This document shows, one piece after another, positions 43,280 to 53,574 of a stretch of DNA of 64,000 bases. Source of the stretch: JAENVU01 sp038250905 (GTDB taxonomy: Bacteria; Actinomycetota; Acidimicrobiia; IMCC26256; JAENVU01); contig JBBSBV010000025.1 of NCBI GenBank assembly GCA_038250905.1, positions 1-64,000 on the forward strand. Direction: 5' to 3'. The first letter of the stretch is position 1, and every line of letters starts with the position of its first letter. The notes below the pieces were generated by a model. It saw only the letters and a list, made by a program, of their open reading frames with translations, made no database searches and was not told where the DNA came from. A program made the position numbers and the translations under genes.

Positions 43280-44854
43280 ATGAAAGTCGATGTCGCGGCG
43301 TCCGCTGGCGAGGCGCATCCAGGTGAGCGGCCCTCCGGTGCGCGGAGTGGGTCGGCCTGGATCGGATGGCTGGCCGCGACCGTCGCCGTCGGCACGGGCT
43401 TGGTTCTCCGCTTCGTGGCTCCCGCCGACCTGTGGCTCGACGAGGCACTGACGGTCAACATCGCCAAGTTGCCCCTCGACCAACTCCGGACCGCGCTCGA
43501 ACGTGATGGCGCGCCGCCGCTCTTCTACGTGTTGCTCCACGGCTGGATCGCCGTCTTCGGCTCGGGCGACGCGGCGGTGCGGGCGCTGGCCGGGGTGATC
43601 GGCGCGGTCGCCGTCGGTCTCGCCTACGTGGCCGGTACCCGGCTCGGGCGCTCCGACGCGGACCGGCGGTGGCGGGGACTGAGCGCGGCGGTGGTGGTCG
43701 CGACCTCTCCGTACGCGATCCGCTACTCCTCCGAAGCCCGGATGTATTCGCTGGTCGTGGCGCTGGTGCTCGCCGGTATCATCCTCGTGGCCGACCTGTG
43801 GATCCGGCCGTCCGTCGCACGTATCGCCGGTTTGGCTGTGGTCAGCGCCGGTCTGCTCTACACCCAGTACTGGTCGCTCGTGCTCGCGGCGGTCGTCGCG
43901 GTGGTGCTCGTCGCGGTCGGTTTCCGGGGCGACACCGACACCCGCGCGGCGGTCCGGCGCACGCTGGGTGGGATCGCGGCCGGCGCGTTGCTGTTCGTGC
44001 CCTGGATCCCGACGCTGCGCACGCAACTCGCGCACACCGGCACGCCGTGGGACGCACCGGCGCAGCTCATCGGGAGTTCCTGGCACTCGATCGTGGCGTT
44101 CGGCGGCGGGCGCAACGCCGCCGGCTGGATCTTGACGGGCCTGTTGGCGGTGGTCGCGACGGTCGCCGTCGTGCGACCGCGTGGCACCGCGGTGCCGACG
44201 GCCCGCGCCCTCGCGGTCGTCGGGGCCGGCACCCTGGGACTGGCCGTGGTGGTGTCGGTGGTGGCCGGGAACGGAGTGCAGGACCGGTACGCGTCGGTGG
44301 TGTTCCCGTTCGCGGCGCTGCTCGGTGCGCTCGGCATCGTCGCCGTGGTCGACCAGCGGGTCCGGATCGCGTTCCTGGTGCTCATCGCCGCGGTCGGCAT
44401 CGTGGGCGGCGTGCGTGCTGCGCGCGAGGTGCGCACCGCGTCGGGCGCGATCGCGGCGGCCCTCGTGCCCCGGTTGGCACCCGGTGACGTCGTGGCCTAT
44501 TGCCCGGACCAACTCGGGCCGAGTACTGCACGGCTGGTGGACCGGAGCATCGGTACTGCCGCCTCGGTAACCCAGGTCACGTTCCCGAACCTGTCGCCAC
44601 CCGACTTCGTCGACTGGTCCGACTACGCCTCCCGCAACCGCGCCGCAGAGCCGGCGCGGTTCGCCGGGCGAGTCGACCGGCTGGCCGGGACCGGCGCGGT
44701 CTGGCTCGTTTGGTCACCCGGCTACCGGACCCTCGGCACCAAGTGCGAGGCCGTGATCAACGATCTCACTGGCGGCGGCCGGCAGTCGGTACGGATCATG
44801 AGCGCGGCGGGGCCGAACGGGGAGCGGGTCGAGTTGCGCCGGTTCGCCCGATGA
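43280..44854 (+). CDS. GT39-type (GT-C) glycosyltransferase membrane protein
   Basis: A 524-residue polytopic membrane protein. The first extracytoplasmic loop has DLWLDEALTVNIAKLPLDQL with the acidic pair typical of GT39/ArnT-like enzymes, followed by GAPPLFYVLLHGW. About ten helices follow, and a ~110-residue extracytoplasmic C-terminal part (VPRLAPGDVVAYCPDQLGPSTARLV onwards). It should transfer a sugar from a polyprenyl-phosphate donor to a cell-envelope acceptor. A TACGCT -10 box lies 11 bases before the ATG. Its TGA overlaps the ATG of the AftD-like gene (ATGA), so the two are co-translated and probably act together. Confidence 0.87.
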   Translation: MKVDVAASAGEAHPGERPSGARSGSAWIGWLAATVAVGTGLVLRFVAPADLWLDEALTVNIAKLPLDQLRTALERDGAPPLFYVLLHGWIAVFGSGDAAVRALAGVIGAVAVGLAYVAGTRLGRSDADRRWRGLSAAVVVATSPYAIRYSSEARMYSLVVALVLAGIILVADLWIRPSVARIAGLAVVSAGLLYTQYWSLVLAAVVAVVLVAVGFRGDTDTRAAVRRTLGGIAAGALLFVPWIPTLRTQLAHTGTPWDAPAQLIGSSWHSIVAFGGGRNAAGWILTGLLAVVATVAVVRPRGTAVPTARALAVVGAGTLGLAVVVSVVAGNGVQDRYASVVFPFAALLGALGIVAVVDQRVRIAFLVLIAAVGIVGGVRAAREVRTASGAIAAALVPRLAPGDVVAYCPDQLGPSTARLVDRSIGTAASVTQVTFPNLSPPDFVDWSDYASRNRAAEPARFAGRVDRLAGTGAVWLVWSPGYRTLGTKCEAVINDLTGGGRQSVRIMSAAGPNGERVELRRFAR

Positions 44855-47800
44855 CCGCCACCACGTCACGGATGGACGCGCCGGACGCGCACGGTAAGCC
44901 GTGGCACCGGCGGGTCGGCTACCTGCTGCTCGCTGCCCTCGCGTACATCCCGGTCCTCGCCGCCCACCCCGGCCGCGTGGTGGCCGACACGAAGCAGTAC
45001 CTCTACCTCGATCCGGGTCGCGTCCTGGAGCGGGCGTGGTCGATGTGGGACGGCAACATCGGGTTCGGCACCGTGACCCACCAGAACATCGGCTACCTGT
45101 TCCCGATGGGCCCGTACTACTGGTTCCTCGACCGCGTCGGGGTTCCCGACTGGGTTGCGCAGCGGCTCTGGCTGGCCACGATCCTCTTCGCCGCCGCGAC
45201 CGGGATGCTCTACCTCTTCCGCACCCTGGGGCTGCGGGGCGCCGGTGCGCCGGTCGGTGCGCTCGTGTTCATGCTCAGCCCGTACTGGCTCGAGTACGCG
45301 GCGCGGCTCTCGGTACTGCTGCTGCCGTGGGCCGGCCTGCCGTGGATGCTCGCGTTCCTGATCCGCGGCCTGCGTCGGGGTGGATGGCGCCATGCCGCGC
45401 TCTTCGCGCTGTTGATCCAGGTGATCGGCAGCGTGAACCTCACCGCGCTCGTCTTTGCGGGGATCGCGCCGTTGTTGTGGATCCCGTACGCGCTGGTGAT
45501 CGAGCGGGTCGACTGGCGTCGGGTCTTCGGCATCGTCGCCAAGATCGGGGTGCTCACGCTGTCCGCGTCGGCGTGGTGGATGGCCGGCCTGTGGGCCCAG
45601 GGCGGGTACGGACTCAACATCCTCAAGTACACCGAGACGATGCGCGTGGTGTCGCGCACCACGATGCCGAACGAGGTGTTGCGCGGACTCGGCTACTGGT
45701 TCTTCTACGGCCGCGACCGGCTCGGGCCGTGGATCGAGGCGAGCACGGGCTACACGCAACGACCGCTCCTCATCCTCGTCTCGTACGCGATTCCCACGCT
45801 GGCGTTGCTCTCGGCAGCGGTGGTCCGGTGGCGCTACCGGGCGTACTTCATGCTCGTGATCGTCGTCGGGGTGGTGGTCGCGGTCGGCGCACACCCGTAC
45901 GACTCGCCAACACCGGTGGGTGGCGCGTTCAAGAAGTTGTCGCAGACCTCGTCGGTGGCGTTCGCGTTGCGCAGCACGGGACGCGCGGTGCCACTCGTGG
46001 TATTGGGGCTGGCCGCGCTCATCGGCGCCGGCGTTTCCGCGGCGGTGGTGCGGCTGCGTGCCCGGGGACGGATCCGGTGGTCCTACGCGATCCCAGTGCT
46101 CGCCGGGTTGCTGGTGTTCCTCAACCTGCCCGCGCTGTGGACCGGTGGGTTCTACGGCGACAACCTGCAGCGGCCCGAGGAGATCCCCCAGTACTGGAAG
46201 CAGGCAACGAAGGATCTCAACGCGAAGAGTTCCCGGACGCGGGTGCTCGAGGTGCCGGGTTCCGACTTCGGTTCGTACCGGTGGGGCCAGACCGTGGATC
46301 CGATCACGCCCGGGCTGATCGACCGCCCGTACGTGGCGCGTGAGGTGATCCCGTACGGGTCACCCGCGTCCGCCAACCTCCTCAATGCGTTCGATCTCCG
46401 CATGCAGGATCGCAAGCTCACCCCGGACTCGATCTCCCCGTTGGCGCGGCTCATGGGGGTCGGCGACATCACGCTCCGCAACGACGTGCAGTTCGAGCGG
46501 TACCGGCTCCTGCGCCCGTTGTTCACGTGGGACCTCTTCACCCCGACCCCGGCCGGGCTCGACGCGCCCCGGACCTTCGGCAAACCCGCTTCCACCCAGA
46601 GCACCGAGTTCCCCTTCCTCGACGAGCAGGCCTTTCTCGCCGATCCCACACTCGCGTTGCCGCCGCCCGTCGCGATCTTCGGGGTGAAGGATCCGGCGCC
46701 GATCGTGCGGACCCGGAGCACCCAGCAGCCGATCGTGATGGCCGGCGACGGTGAGGGCATGGTCGACGCCGCCGAGGCGGGCATGCTCGACGTCCAACCG
46801 CTCGTGCAGTACTCGGCGTCCTTCGGCAAGGACCCCCAGGCCTTGCTGGCGCAGGTGCGCCGGAACGCGACGCTCGTCGTCACGGACAGCAACCGGGACC
46901 GTGGCCGCCGCTGGAGCACCCTCACCGAGACGGCCGGGTTCACCGAAGGCCCGGGCACCCATCCGCTCACCAAGGACGAGTCGGACGCGCGCCTCGACCT
47001 CTTCCCCGACGCGCCGCGGGACTCGCAGACCGTGACCGTCCTCCACGGCGCGCGCAGCATCCGCGCCGACTCGTACGGCAATGGCATCACCTACACGCCG
47101 GAGGACCGTCCGAGCCGCGCGTTCGACGGTGACCCGCTCACCGCGTGGCGGGCCGGCGAGTTCGATTCTGTACGCGGGCTGCGGATCCGGATCGGTCTCG
47201 ACCACCCGATCACGACCGACCACGTGAACCTCGTGCAGTTGCTGCAAGCGCCGAACGACCGCTACATCACCACCGCGACGGTGCGGTTCGACGGCAAGGA
47301 CGCAACGCCGATCACCCTCGGGCCCGGGTCGCGGACCGCGGCCGGTCAGACCATCACATTCCCGAAGCACCGGTTCCGCACATTCGAGATCGAGGTGGGG
47401 GACACCAACGTCGGGGAGCAGTTCATCTTCGGCGGGCTGAGCCCGGTGGGCTTCGGCGAGATCCGGCTCCGGGACGACGCGGCGGGCGCGGCGCCCATCG
47501 TGGTGAGTGAGGTCGTCAAGATGCCGGGCGACCTGCTCCGCACCGCGGGCGCCGCTTCCGCGCACCAACCCCTCGTGCTCCTGATGAACCGCGACCGGAT
47601 TCTGCCGGTTCCCGCCCGCCACGATCCCGAACCGACGCTCGCTCGCGCGTTCACCCTGCCGACCCCGCGGGGGTTCTCGGTGGCCGGCGACATCCGGCTG
47701 TCGCGCGATCGGGACGACGCGCAGATCGACCGCACCCTGGGGTACCGCGGCCCGGTGGAGGCCCGTTCGTCGGCCCGGCTGGTGAACGCGCCGGCGGTGC

Positions 47801-49266
47801 GGGCATCGGCGGCACTCGACCACGATCTCGCGACCGCGTGGGTGACCCCCTTCCGCACCGCGGTGGGATCGCAGTTGCGCGTCGGGTTCGGCGCGGCTCG
47901 CACGTTCGATCACCTCGACCTCGCGCTGATGGCCGACGGCCGGCATTCGGTACCGACCGCGTTGCGACTCACGACCGCGGCGGGCGAGACGCGCACCGTC
48001 GCGCTCGACGTACCGCCGGATGGCACGGTCGCGAACGGGACCGTCCCCGTGACCGCCCGCTTCGCACCGCTGACCACCGACGTCCTCACCGTCCGCATCA
48101 CCAAGGTCCGCCCGGTGCTCACCAAGGAATACGACTGCGGATGTGATGTCCAGACGCCCGCCGCGATTGCCGAACTCGGGGTGCCCAACCTCGCCGCGGT
48201 GGTGCCGCCCGTTCAGATGCCGTCCGAGTGCCGTACCGACCTCCTGACGGTCGACGGTCGACCCCTTCCGTTGCGGCTGACCGGGACCACCGCCGACGCG
48301 GTTGCGTTGGCGCCCCTTGCGTTCGCGCCCTGTGCCGACGCCCGCGGACGACTGCCCGGATCCCAGGCGCGGGTGACGACGTCACTCGCGGCCGGTGCGC
48401 ACGAGGTGGCCACGCCGACCGGTGCGACGAGCGGACTCGTCGTGGACCGGCTGGTGTGGTCGAGTAGTCGCGCGGGTGGTCCCGCCCGCAACCTCACCGC
48501 TGGGGCCACCGTGACGGCGGCTCCGGCGCGTCCGGGTCCTGCGGTGCGCATCGTCCGTAATGGTCGCGCCGCGATGACCGCCGACGTCACGGGCGCAACG
48601 CAGCCGTTCTGGCTGGTGCTCGGGCAGAGTGAGAATGCGGGCTGGCACGCGACGGTCGACGGTCACGACCTCGGACCGTCACAGTTGGTGGACGGGTACG
48701 CGAACGGATGGCGGATCGTTCCGCACCACCCGAATCTCACCGTGGATCTCGAATGGGTACCGCAGCGCACGGTACAGCGGTCGATTGCGTTGTCGATGAT
48801 GGCGGTGATGCTGTGTCTCGGCATCGTGATCGTCTCCTACGGCGCGCGCCGGCGATCGCGCTACCTGGCGGCCGTCACGCCGGCCCCGGTGGCGATCCTG
48901 TGGCCCTGGCGCGACCTCGCGGGCCGAACGGGCCCGATCGCGACCGCCGTCGCGGCGGTCGCGGTGGGGATCGGCGGCTCGATCGTCGTGCGACCCGAGG
49001 TGGGACTCGGCCTCGCAATCGCCGTCGTGGCCGCGTTGTGGTGGAAACCGGCCCGGGTCGCGCTGCGTCTTGCGCCGGCGGTGGCCATCGCCGCGGCCGG
49101 TGGTTACGTGGCGTTCCGCCAGGCCCGCCACCATCTCCCGCCGATCTTCGAGTGGCCGACGTTCTTCTGGCGGATCCGTACGGTCGGCTGGTTGGCAGTT
49201 GCCACGTTGGCGGCGAGTGCAGTGGTCGAGCTCGTCGCGAGTCGGCGTCGGCGCGGGGCGCGCTGA
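44851..49266 (+). CDS. AftD-like alpha-(1->3)-arabinofuranosyltransferase domain protein (copy 1)
   Basis: A 1471-residue giant membrane glycosyltransferase of the DUF3367/AftD class. The GT-C core occupies about residues 1-460; Asp46 in VVADTKQYLYLD is the likely catalytic loop aspartate. Then follows a long extracytoplasmic region with two discoidin/F5-8C-like carbohydrate-binding modules, near 750 (SRAFDGDPLTAWRAGEFDS) and 985 (ALDHDLATAWVTPF), a conserved SENAGWHATVDGHDLG segment near 1265, and C-terminal helices. Mycobacterial AftD adds arabinofuranose branches in arabinogalactan and lipoarabinomannan from decaprenyl-phospho-arabinose. Whether this organism makes arabinan is unknown. It is coupled to the upstream GT39 gene; its stop is 16 bases from that of the paralogue. 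Confidence 0.88.
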   Translation: MTATTSRMDAPDAHGKPWHRRVGYLLLAALAYIPVLAAHPGRVVADTKQYLYLDPGRVLERAWSMWDGNIGFGTVTHQNIGYLFPMGPYYWFLDRVGVPDWVAQRLWLATILFAAATGMLYLFRTLGLRGAGAPVGALVFMLSPYWLEYAARLSVLLLPWAGLPWMLAFLIRGLRRGGWRHAALFALLIQVIGSVNLTALVFAGIAPLLWIPYALVIERVDWRRVFGIVAKIGVLTLSASAWWMAGLWAQGGYGLNILKYTETMRVVSRTTMPNEVLRGLGYWFFYGRDRLGPWIEASTGYTQRPLLILVSYAIPTLALLSAAVVRWRYRAYFMLVIVVGVVVAVGAHPYDSPTPVGGAFKKLSQTSSVAFALRSTGRAVPLVVLGLAALIGAGVSAAVVRLRARGRIRWSYAIPVLAGLLVFLNLPALWTGGFYGDNLQRPEEIPQYWKQATKDLNAKSSRTRVLEVPGSDFGSYRWGQTVDPITPGLIDRPYVAREVIPYGSPASANLLNAFDLRMQDRKLTPDSISPLARLMGVGDITLRNDVQFERYRLLRPLFTWDLFTPTPAGLDAPRTFGKPASTQSTEFPFLDEQAFLADPTLALPPPVAIFGVKDPAPIVRTRSTQQPIVMAGDGEGMVDAAEAGMLDVQPLVQYSASFGKDPQALLAQVRRNATLVVTDSNRDRGRRWSTLTETAGFTEGPGTHPLTKDESDARLDLFPDAPRDSQTVTVLHGARSIRADSYGNGITYTPEDRPSRAFDGDPLTAWRAGEFDSVRGLRIRIGLDHPITTDHVNLVQLLQAPNDRYITTATVRFDGKDATPITLGPGSRTAAGQTITFPKHRFRTFEIEVGDTNVGEQFIFGGLSPVGFGEIRLRDDAAGAAPIVVSEVVKMPGDLLRTAGAASAHQPLVLLMNRDRILPVPARHDPEPTLARAFTLPTPRGFSVAGDIRLSRDRDDAQIDRTLGYRGPVEARSSARLVNAPAVRASAALDHDLATAWVTPFRTAVGSQLRVGFGAARTFDHLDLALMADGRHSVPTALRLTTAAGETRTVALDVPPDGTVANGTVPVTARFAPLTTDVLTVRITKVRPVLTKEYDCGCDVQTPAAIAELGVPNLAAVVPPVQMPSECRTDLLTVDGRPLPLRLTGTTADAVALAPLAFAPCADARGRLPGSQARVTTSLAAGAHEVATPTGATSGLVVDRLVWSSSRAGGPARNLTAGATVTAAPARPGPAVRIVRNGRAAMTADVTGATQPFWLVLGQSENAGWHATVDGHDLGPSQLVDGYANGWRIVPHHPNLTVDLEWVPQRTVQRSIALSMMAVMLCLGIVIVSYGARRRSRYLAAVTPAPVAILWPWRDLAGRTGPIATAVAAVAVGIGGSIVVRPEVGLGLAIAVVAALWWKPARVALRLAPAVAIAAAGGYVAFRQARHHLPPIFEWPTFFWRIRTVGWLAVATLAASAVVELVASRRRRGAR

Positions 49267-49282
49267 ACCTCGGGCCGATCGG

Positions 49283-52200
49283 TCAGTCGGTGACCGGTGT
49301 GCGGTCGACGCGGATCGCCGTCGCCATGGCCACCGCGAAGAACGCGAGGGCCAGCCAGGCCAGTTCCGGTCGATGGTCGATCCGGCTCGCCATCAGGAGT
49401 GCCGCGGCGAGGAGTCCGAGGAGCGGGGTCAGGCGGGGGATCACCGCGAGTCCGAGCATCGCGACCGCGGCGAGCACGGCGTAGCTGAGCCGCGAGGCGA
49501 CGGCGGTGACGGCGAAGACGGAGGCAGTCGCGAGGAGTGTTGGCCCTAGTGGTCGGCGCGTCAAAGCGGCGAGCCGCACTGGGTGCGGGACCGCATCGAG
49601 ATCGCCGTCAGGTGCGAGGGGAACGCGCGCAGTCCGGCGGCGGCGGGTGAAGAAGAGGATCGCGCCGCAGAGCAGGATCCCCGCCACGGAGAGTGCGAGC
49701 GCGATCCAGATGTACCGCTGCGGTGCCCACTCGAGGGCCAACGAGATCGGTCCAGCGTGGTCCGGCTGCACGTACCAGGCATTGGCATAACCATCGACCA
49801 GTGTGGGCGCGCCGAGGTCGTGACCGTTCAGTCGCGCCTGCCAGCCCCGGTTGTGGCTCTCGCCGAGGACCAGCCAGAACGGCTTGCCGTCGGTGTGCCC
49901 GGCGATGTCCACCGTGCTCGGCGAGGGATTCCGCACCCGGAACCGGGTTCCGGAGTGGGCCGGCGCAACCAACGGCCGGACTGCCGTGGCGCTCCCGGCT
50001 CGGTTCGAATCGAGCACGAGCCGGTCGACGTCGATCGCGGTGTCCCACCCCCTTGCGGTGGTGATGGTGTGCGATCCCCGGGCGAGCTCGAGCGGGCCGT
50101 CGCACGCGTCGAGGGCGAGACCGGAGCGCGCCGCGGCGTCGGTGCCGGTGATCCGCACCGGGACCGGCGTGCCGTCCACCCGCACCAGGTCGGTCCGGCA
50201 GGCGGCCGAGATGGTGCCGGTCTCCGGTGCCGTCGGGAGGCCCGGGATCGTGATCGCGTCGAGTGCCACCGGGGGGACCTGCGCCGGTGCGTTCGCGCCG
50301 GTGCCGGTCGGCGCAGGTACCGCGGTGACCGTCAGCCGCCAGGTGCGGGCGGTGGCCGGGGGAAAGGCCACGGTGACGGTCCGCCGGCCGTCGACCACGG
50401 GCGTCGACACGTTGGTGCGGGCCACGACCCGGCCGTCGGCCACCACGTCGACGCGCGTCGGGGTCGTGTGCGCGGCGTCCGCGAGCGCGGAGAACGACAA
50501 GTGGTCGGTGGTGACGGGGTTGGTGGCCGAGGCCTCGACCCACTGGCCGAGTTGCTGGCCGTAGTTGGTGGTCCACGCAGTCGAGGCCTGCCCGTCGAAG
50601 GCGCGGGATGCGCGTGCACCGACGTCGCCACGGAGGTGTTCGGACGCGCGGAAGGTCACGCCTGGGACGGTCGTGCCGAGCACGGTGTCGATCGTCGGGT
50701 CCGCCGCGTCGGGATTCGCCCGGGCCGTTCCGCCCAAGGAGTAGGTCCGGGTGTCGGGGAGCACGAGCCGCCGGTCGAGGGCCAACTCCTCGTCGAGGCG
50801 GCCGTCGGTGGCGGTGTCCTGGCGGAGTCGGTTCATCACGACCGCCAGGGGATGACCGGCTGCGTCGCCGCCGACCCGGTTGGAGAGATCGAGTGGGAGG
50901 CGGACGGTCTCGCGGACCTTGACGTGGTCGAGGCGGATCTCCGCCAGCCCGATGGCGTTCGCGAACTGCGGATCGAACGGCGGCTCGTGGATACCGGCGA
51001 TCGCCACCGTGAGCCGGTGCACCGATGTCGTCGGGAACGCAATCCGCTGACCCTGCGGTGTGATGGAAGCGTCGCCGAGGTCGACCTCGAACGGCGGCGC
51101 ATCGTCGACGGTGATCCGGACACGGGAGATCCAGCGGTCGCGGGGGAGTTCGAGCGGTTGCACGATGGCGATGTGGTCGACGCGTGGCGCGCGGTACGGC
51201 CGAACCGTGATCGCGGCGCCGAGCGGATCGGAACCCCCGACGCGCCACGACGTGCGCACGTCACCGTCGAAGGCCTTCGCCGCGTGGTCCTCCGCCCGGT
51301 CCGCGCCGCCGTCGGCGGTGGCGTCGACGCGCGCGCCGTGCTGTTCCACGACCGAGCGAGCGGCGTCGCCGCGGTTGGGCAGGGGGTCGAGGTCGCCGGC
51401 GTAGCCGTTGATGTCCTTGGTGGTCTGTCCGGCGCGTTCGGTGGCGCCCTTCGTGTCGCGGATCGACGAGAAGTACGAGGTCACCCGGCGACGGTTGGAA
51501 TCGGTGAGCGCGAGGGACGCGCCGGTTTGCAGTGCGTGGCGCAGCGCGGCGGGCGGGAGCGATGCCAGTTCCAGGATCCGCTCCTCGCCGGTGATCAGGC
51601 CGGCCCCCGCGAGGTCGACGATGCCGTCGCCGTCGCCACTCATCACGATCGGATTCCGGTCCGCGGCTGCCCGCACGATCGGAACTGCGGCGCGCACGCC
51701 GAACAACGCGACGGGAGGCGGATCGGCCGCCGTGGCCGGTGTGCGCAGGTCGACGCCGTCGGGCGTGGCCGCCTGGTTGCGGGTGGTCGGACCGAACGCA
51801 CGGGGCCCGGTGAGCCCGGTCGGGCGCGGCGCGGTGAGCTTCTGCCAGAGATCACGCGGGTGGGGAGCACCGGACCGTTCGTAGGCAAGATCGCTGCGGA
51901 CCGCCACCGTGCCCACGCCGAAGATCCGTGCGATGGGTGCCACGGTGTTCGGCTCGAAGCTCCCGTTCTGAATGCGGCGCTCGAACGCGTCGAAGAGGTT
52001 CACCGACTCCGGCGATCCGTAGGGGAGGACCTCACGCGCGAGGTAAGGACGGGTGGTGAGCCCGGGCGTGATCGGCTCCACTGCGTTGCCCCAGCGGTAG
52101 GTGGCGAAACTCGAACCGGGGATCTCGAGGATGCGCGTGGCGTGCGACTGGCGGTCGAGGGCGCGCGTCGCCTCGTGCCAGTACGCCGGAACGTCGTTGG

Positions 52201-53491
52201 GCCGTTCGACGCTCGGCGTGAAGAACCCGTCCTGCCACACCGGCAGCAGGGCCACCGAGACCGCGAGGACGAGCCCGAACCCGGCCGCCGCCCGGATCAT
52301 CCGTGGGGTGAGGGCCGCGACGCCGGCCGCGAGCAGGCCCGCGACACCCAGCACCACCACGGGAACGACGCGCGGTGTGTTGCGCAGCGCGAGACCGATC
52401 GAAGTGGCGTTGGTGAACGACTTCCACCAGGCGCCGTAACGGGTGGTGGAGTCGAAGGGCCAGGCGCCGACGCCGACGATCGTCCCGACCACGATGCACG
52501 TGGCGAAGTAGGCGCGATGACGCCACCGCGTGATCACCCCCGCCAGGAGCGCCGCGCTCGGCACCAGGAAGCTCGCGACCACGACGGAACGCGTGGTGAG
52601 GTAGGCGTCGGCCTGGACCAGAGCCCGGCCGCCGCGGTCGTAGCCGTAGAAGAACCAGTTGCCCAGGCCGCGCAGGATGTCGCCCGGACTCGACGCCGAC
52701 GCGACGGTCCGGACGTTCTCGGTCAACTGGAGGATCGGGAGTCCGTATGCACCCTGGGCCCAGATGCCGGCGATCCACCACGGCGAGACAGCCAGGCTGA
52801 GCAGTGCGATGCGGGACCCGGCGGCCAACGCGTCACGGGCGCGGGTCCGCCCGCCGAAGAGTTCGAGCCCGATCCAGATCACCGGGCCGATCGCGACCAG
52901 GAGGAACGCGGAGGCGTTCACGCCGCTGATGGTGAGCACGACCAGCGCGAAGATCGCCGGGTCGCGCCAACCGCCGCGCCGGGCGGCGCGCATCGTGAGG
53001 CCGACGAGCCAGGGCAGGGCCGCCCAGGGCAGGAGCAGGACCGAGATCCGCGCCGTGAAGGCGAGTTGGTAGGGACTCAGGCCGTAGACGAGGGCGCCGA
53101 CGTTGGCGCCCGACCGCCGGACGCCGAGGTGGGTGAACAACCACCGGGCTCCGAGCAGGGCCGCCAACGAGATCGTCCCGAGCCAGAGGCGTTGGGTCAC
53201 CCAGTCGGGGAGTCCGACCACCTCACCGAGCCAGTAGAAGGGGCCTATCGGGAACAGGTAGCCGATGTGTTGGTGCGAAACGGTCCCGGCGGCCACCTGG
53301 GAATCCCAGAGCCACGGGATCCGGGCGAGGAAGCTGCCGGGATCGAGGTAGAGGTACTGCTTGGTGTCGCTGCTCACCCGGCCCGGCGACGACAGGAAGA
53401 ACGGCAGGTAGGCGACCACCACCGCGACGACCGCATCGATGCGGGGGAGGCGGGTGACCCGTCCGGTTTCCGGGGTCCCGACCGGCGTCAT
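49283..53491 (-). CDS. AftD-like alpha-(1->3)-arabinofuranosyltransferase domain protein (copy 2)
   Basis: A 1402-residue paralogue in opposite orientation to copy 1. The GT-C core starts with VSSDTKQYLYLDPG (Asp42) and repeats the GTVSHQHIGYLFPIGPFYW block seen in copy 1. Discoidin-like modules lie near 740 (AKAFDGDVRTSWRVGG) and 965 (SRAFDGQASTAWTTNY), and SHNRGWQARLNGHDLG near 1230 matches the same block. The two genes are thus colinear duplicates arranged tail to tail. The ATG at 53491 follows a TAACCT -10-like box; the longer reading to 53566 covers the divergent promoter. Specificity may differ between copies because the middle regions diverge. Confidence 0.88.
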   Translation of the reverse strand: MTPVGTPETGRVTRLPRIDAVVAVVVAYLPFFLSSPGRVSSDTKQYLYLDPGSFLARIPWLWDSQVAAGTVSHQHIGYLFPIGPFYWLGEVVGLPDWVTQRLWLGTISLAALLGARWLFTHLGVRRSGANVGALVYGLSPYQLAFTARISVLLLPWAALPWLVGLTMRAARRGGWRDPAIFALVVLTISGVNASAFLLVAIGPVIWIGLELFGGRTRARDALAAGSRIALLSLAVSPWWIAGIWAQGAYGLPILQLTENVRTVASASSPGDILRGLGNWFFYGYDRGGRALVQADAYLTTRSVVVASFLVPSAALLAGVITRWRHRAYFATCIVVGTIVGVGAWPFDSTTRYGAWWKSFTNATSIGLALRNTPRVVPVVVLGVAGLLAAGVAALTPRMIRAAAGFGLVLAVSVALLPVWQDGFFTPSVERPNDVPAYWHEATRALDRQSHATRILEIPGSSFATYRWGNAVEPITPGLTTRPYLAREVLPYGSPESVNLFDAFERRIQNGSFEPNTVAPIARIFGVGTVAVRSDLAYERSGAPHPRDLWQKLTAPRPTGLTGPRAFGPTTRNQAATPDGVDLRTPATAADPPPVALFGVRAAVPIVRAAADRNPIVMSGDGDGIVDLAGAGLITGEERILELASLPPAALRHALQTGASLALTDSNRRRVTSYFSSIRDTKGATERAGQTTKDINGYAGDLDPLPNRGDAARSVVEQHGARVDATADGGADRAEDHAAKAFDGDVRTSWRVGGSDPLGAAITVRPYRAPRVDHIAIVQPLELPRDRWISRVRITVDDAPPFEVDLGDASITPQGQRIAFPTTSVHRLTVAIAGIHEPPFDPQFANAIGLAEIRLDHVKVRETVRLPLDLSNRVGGDAAGHPLAVVMNRLRQDTATDGRLDEELALDRRLVLPDTRTYSLGGTARANPDAADPTIDTVLGTTVPGVTFRASEHLRGDVGARASRAFDGQASTAWTTNYGQQLGQWVEASATNPVTTDHLSFSALADAAHTTPTRVDVVADGRVVARTNVSTPVVDGRRTVTVAFPPATARTWRLTVTAVPAPTGTGANAPAQVPPVALDAITIPGLPTAPETGTISAACRTDLVRVDGTPVPVRITGTDAAARSGLALDACDGPLELARGSHTITTARGWDTAIDVDRLVLDSNRAGSATAVRPLVAPAHSGTRFRVRNPSPSTVDIAGHTDGKPFWLVLGESHNRGWQARLNGHDLGAPTLVDGYANAWYVQPDHAGPISLALEWAPQRYIWIALALSVAGILLCGAILFFTRRRRTARVPLAPDGDLDAVPHPVRLAALTRRPLGPTLLATASVFAVTAVASRLSYAVLAAVAMLGLAVIPRLTPLLGLLAAALLMASRIDHRPELAWLALAFFAVAMATAIRVDRTPVTD

Positions 53492-53561
53492 GCGAGGTGG
53501 GAGGTTAGTGGGTGCCGGGCCCGCCGTTCCTGCGCTCCGCGAACCGGACCGGTGGGCCCGA

Positions 53562-53567
53562 TACATT
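53562..53567 (+). promoter_or_regulatory. -10 element, leaderless promoter of GT-C gene
   Basis: TACATT followed by seven bases and the GTG at 53575; decides the start. Confidence 0.5.
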
Positions 53568-53574
53568 CGAGGCG

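Noticed and set aside
44500..44850. Upstream extension of AftD-like copy 1
   Set aside because: The added residues overlap the GT39 gene out of frame and are Arg/Pro-rich; the ATGA overlap gives a normal coupled start.
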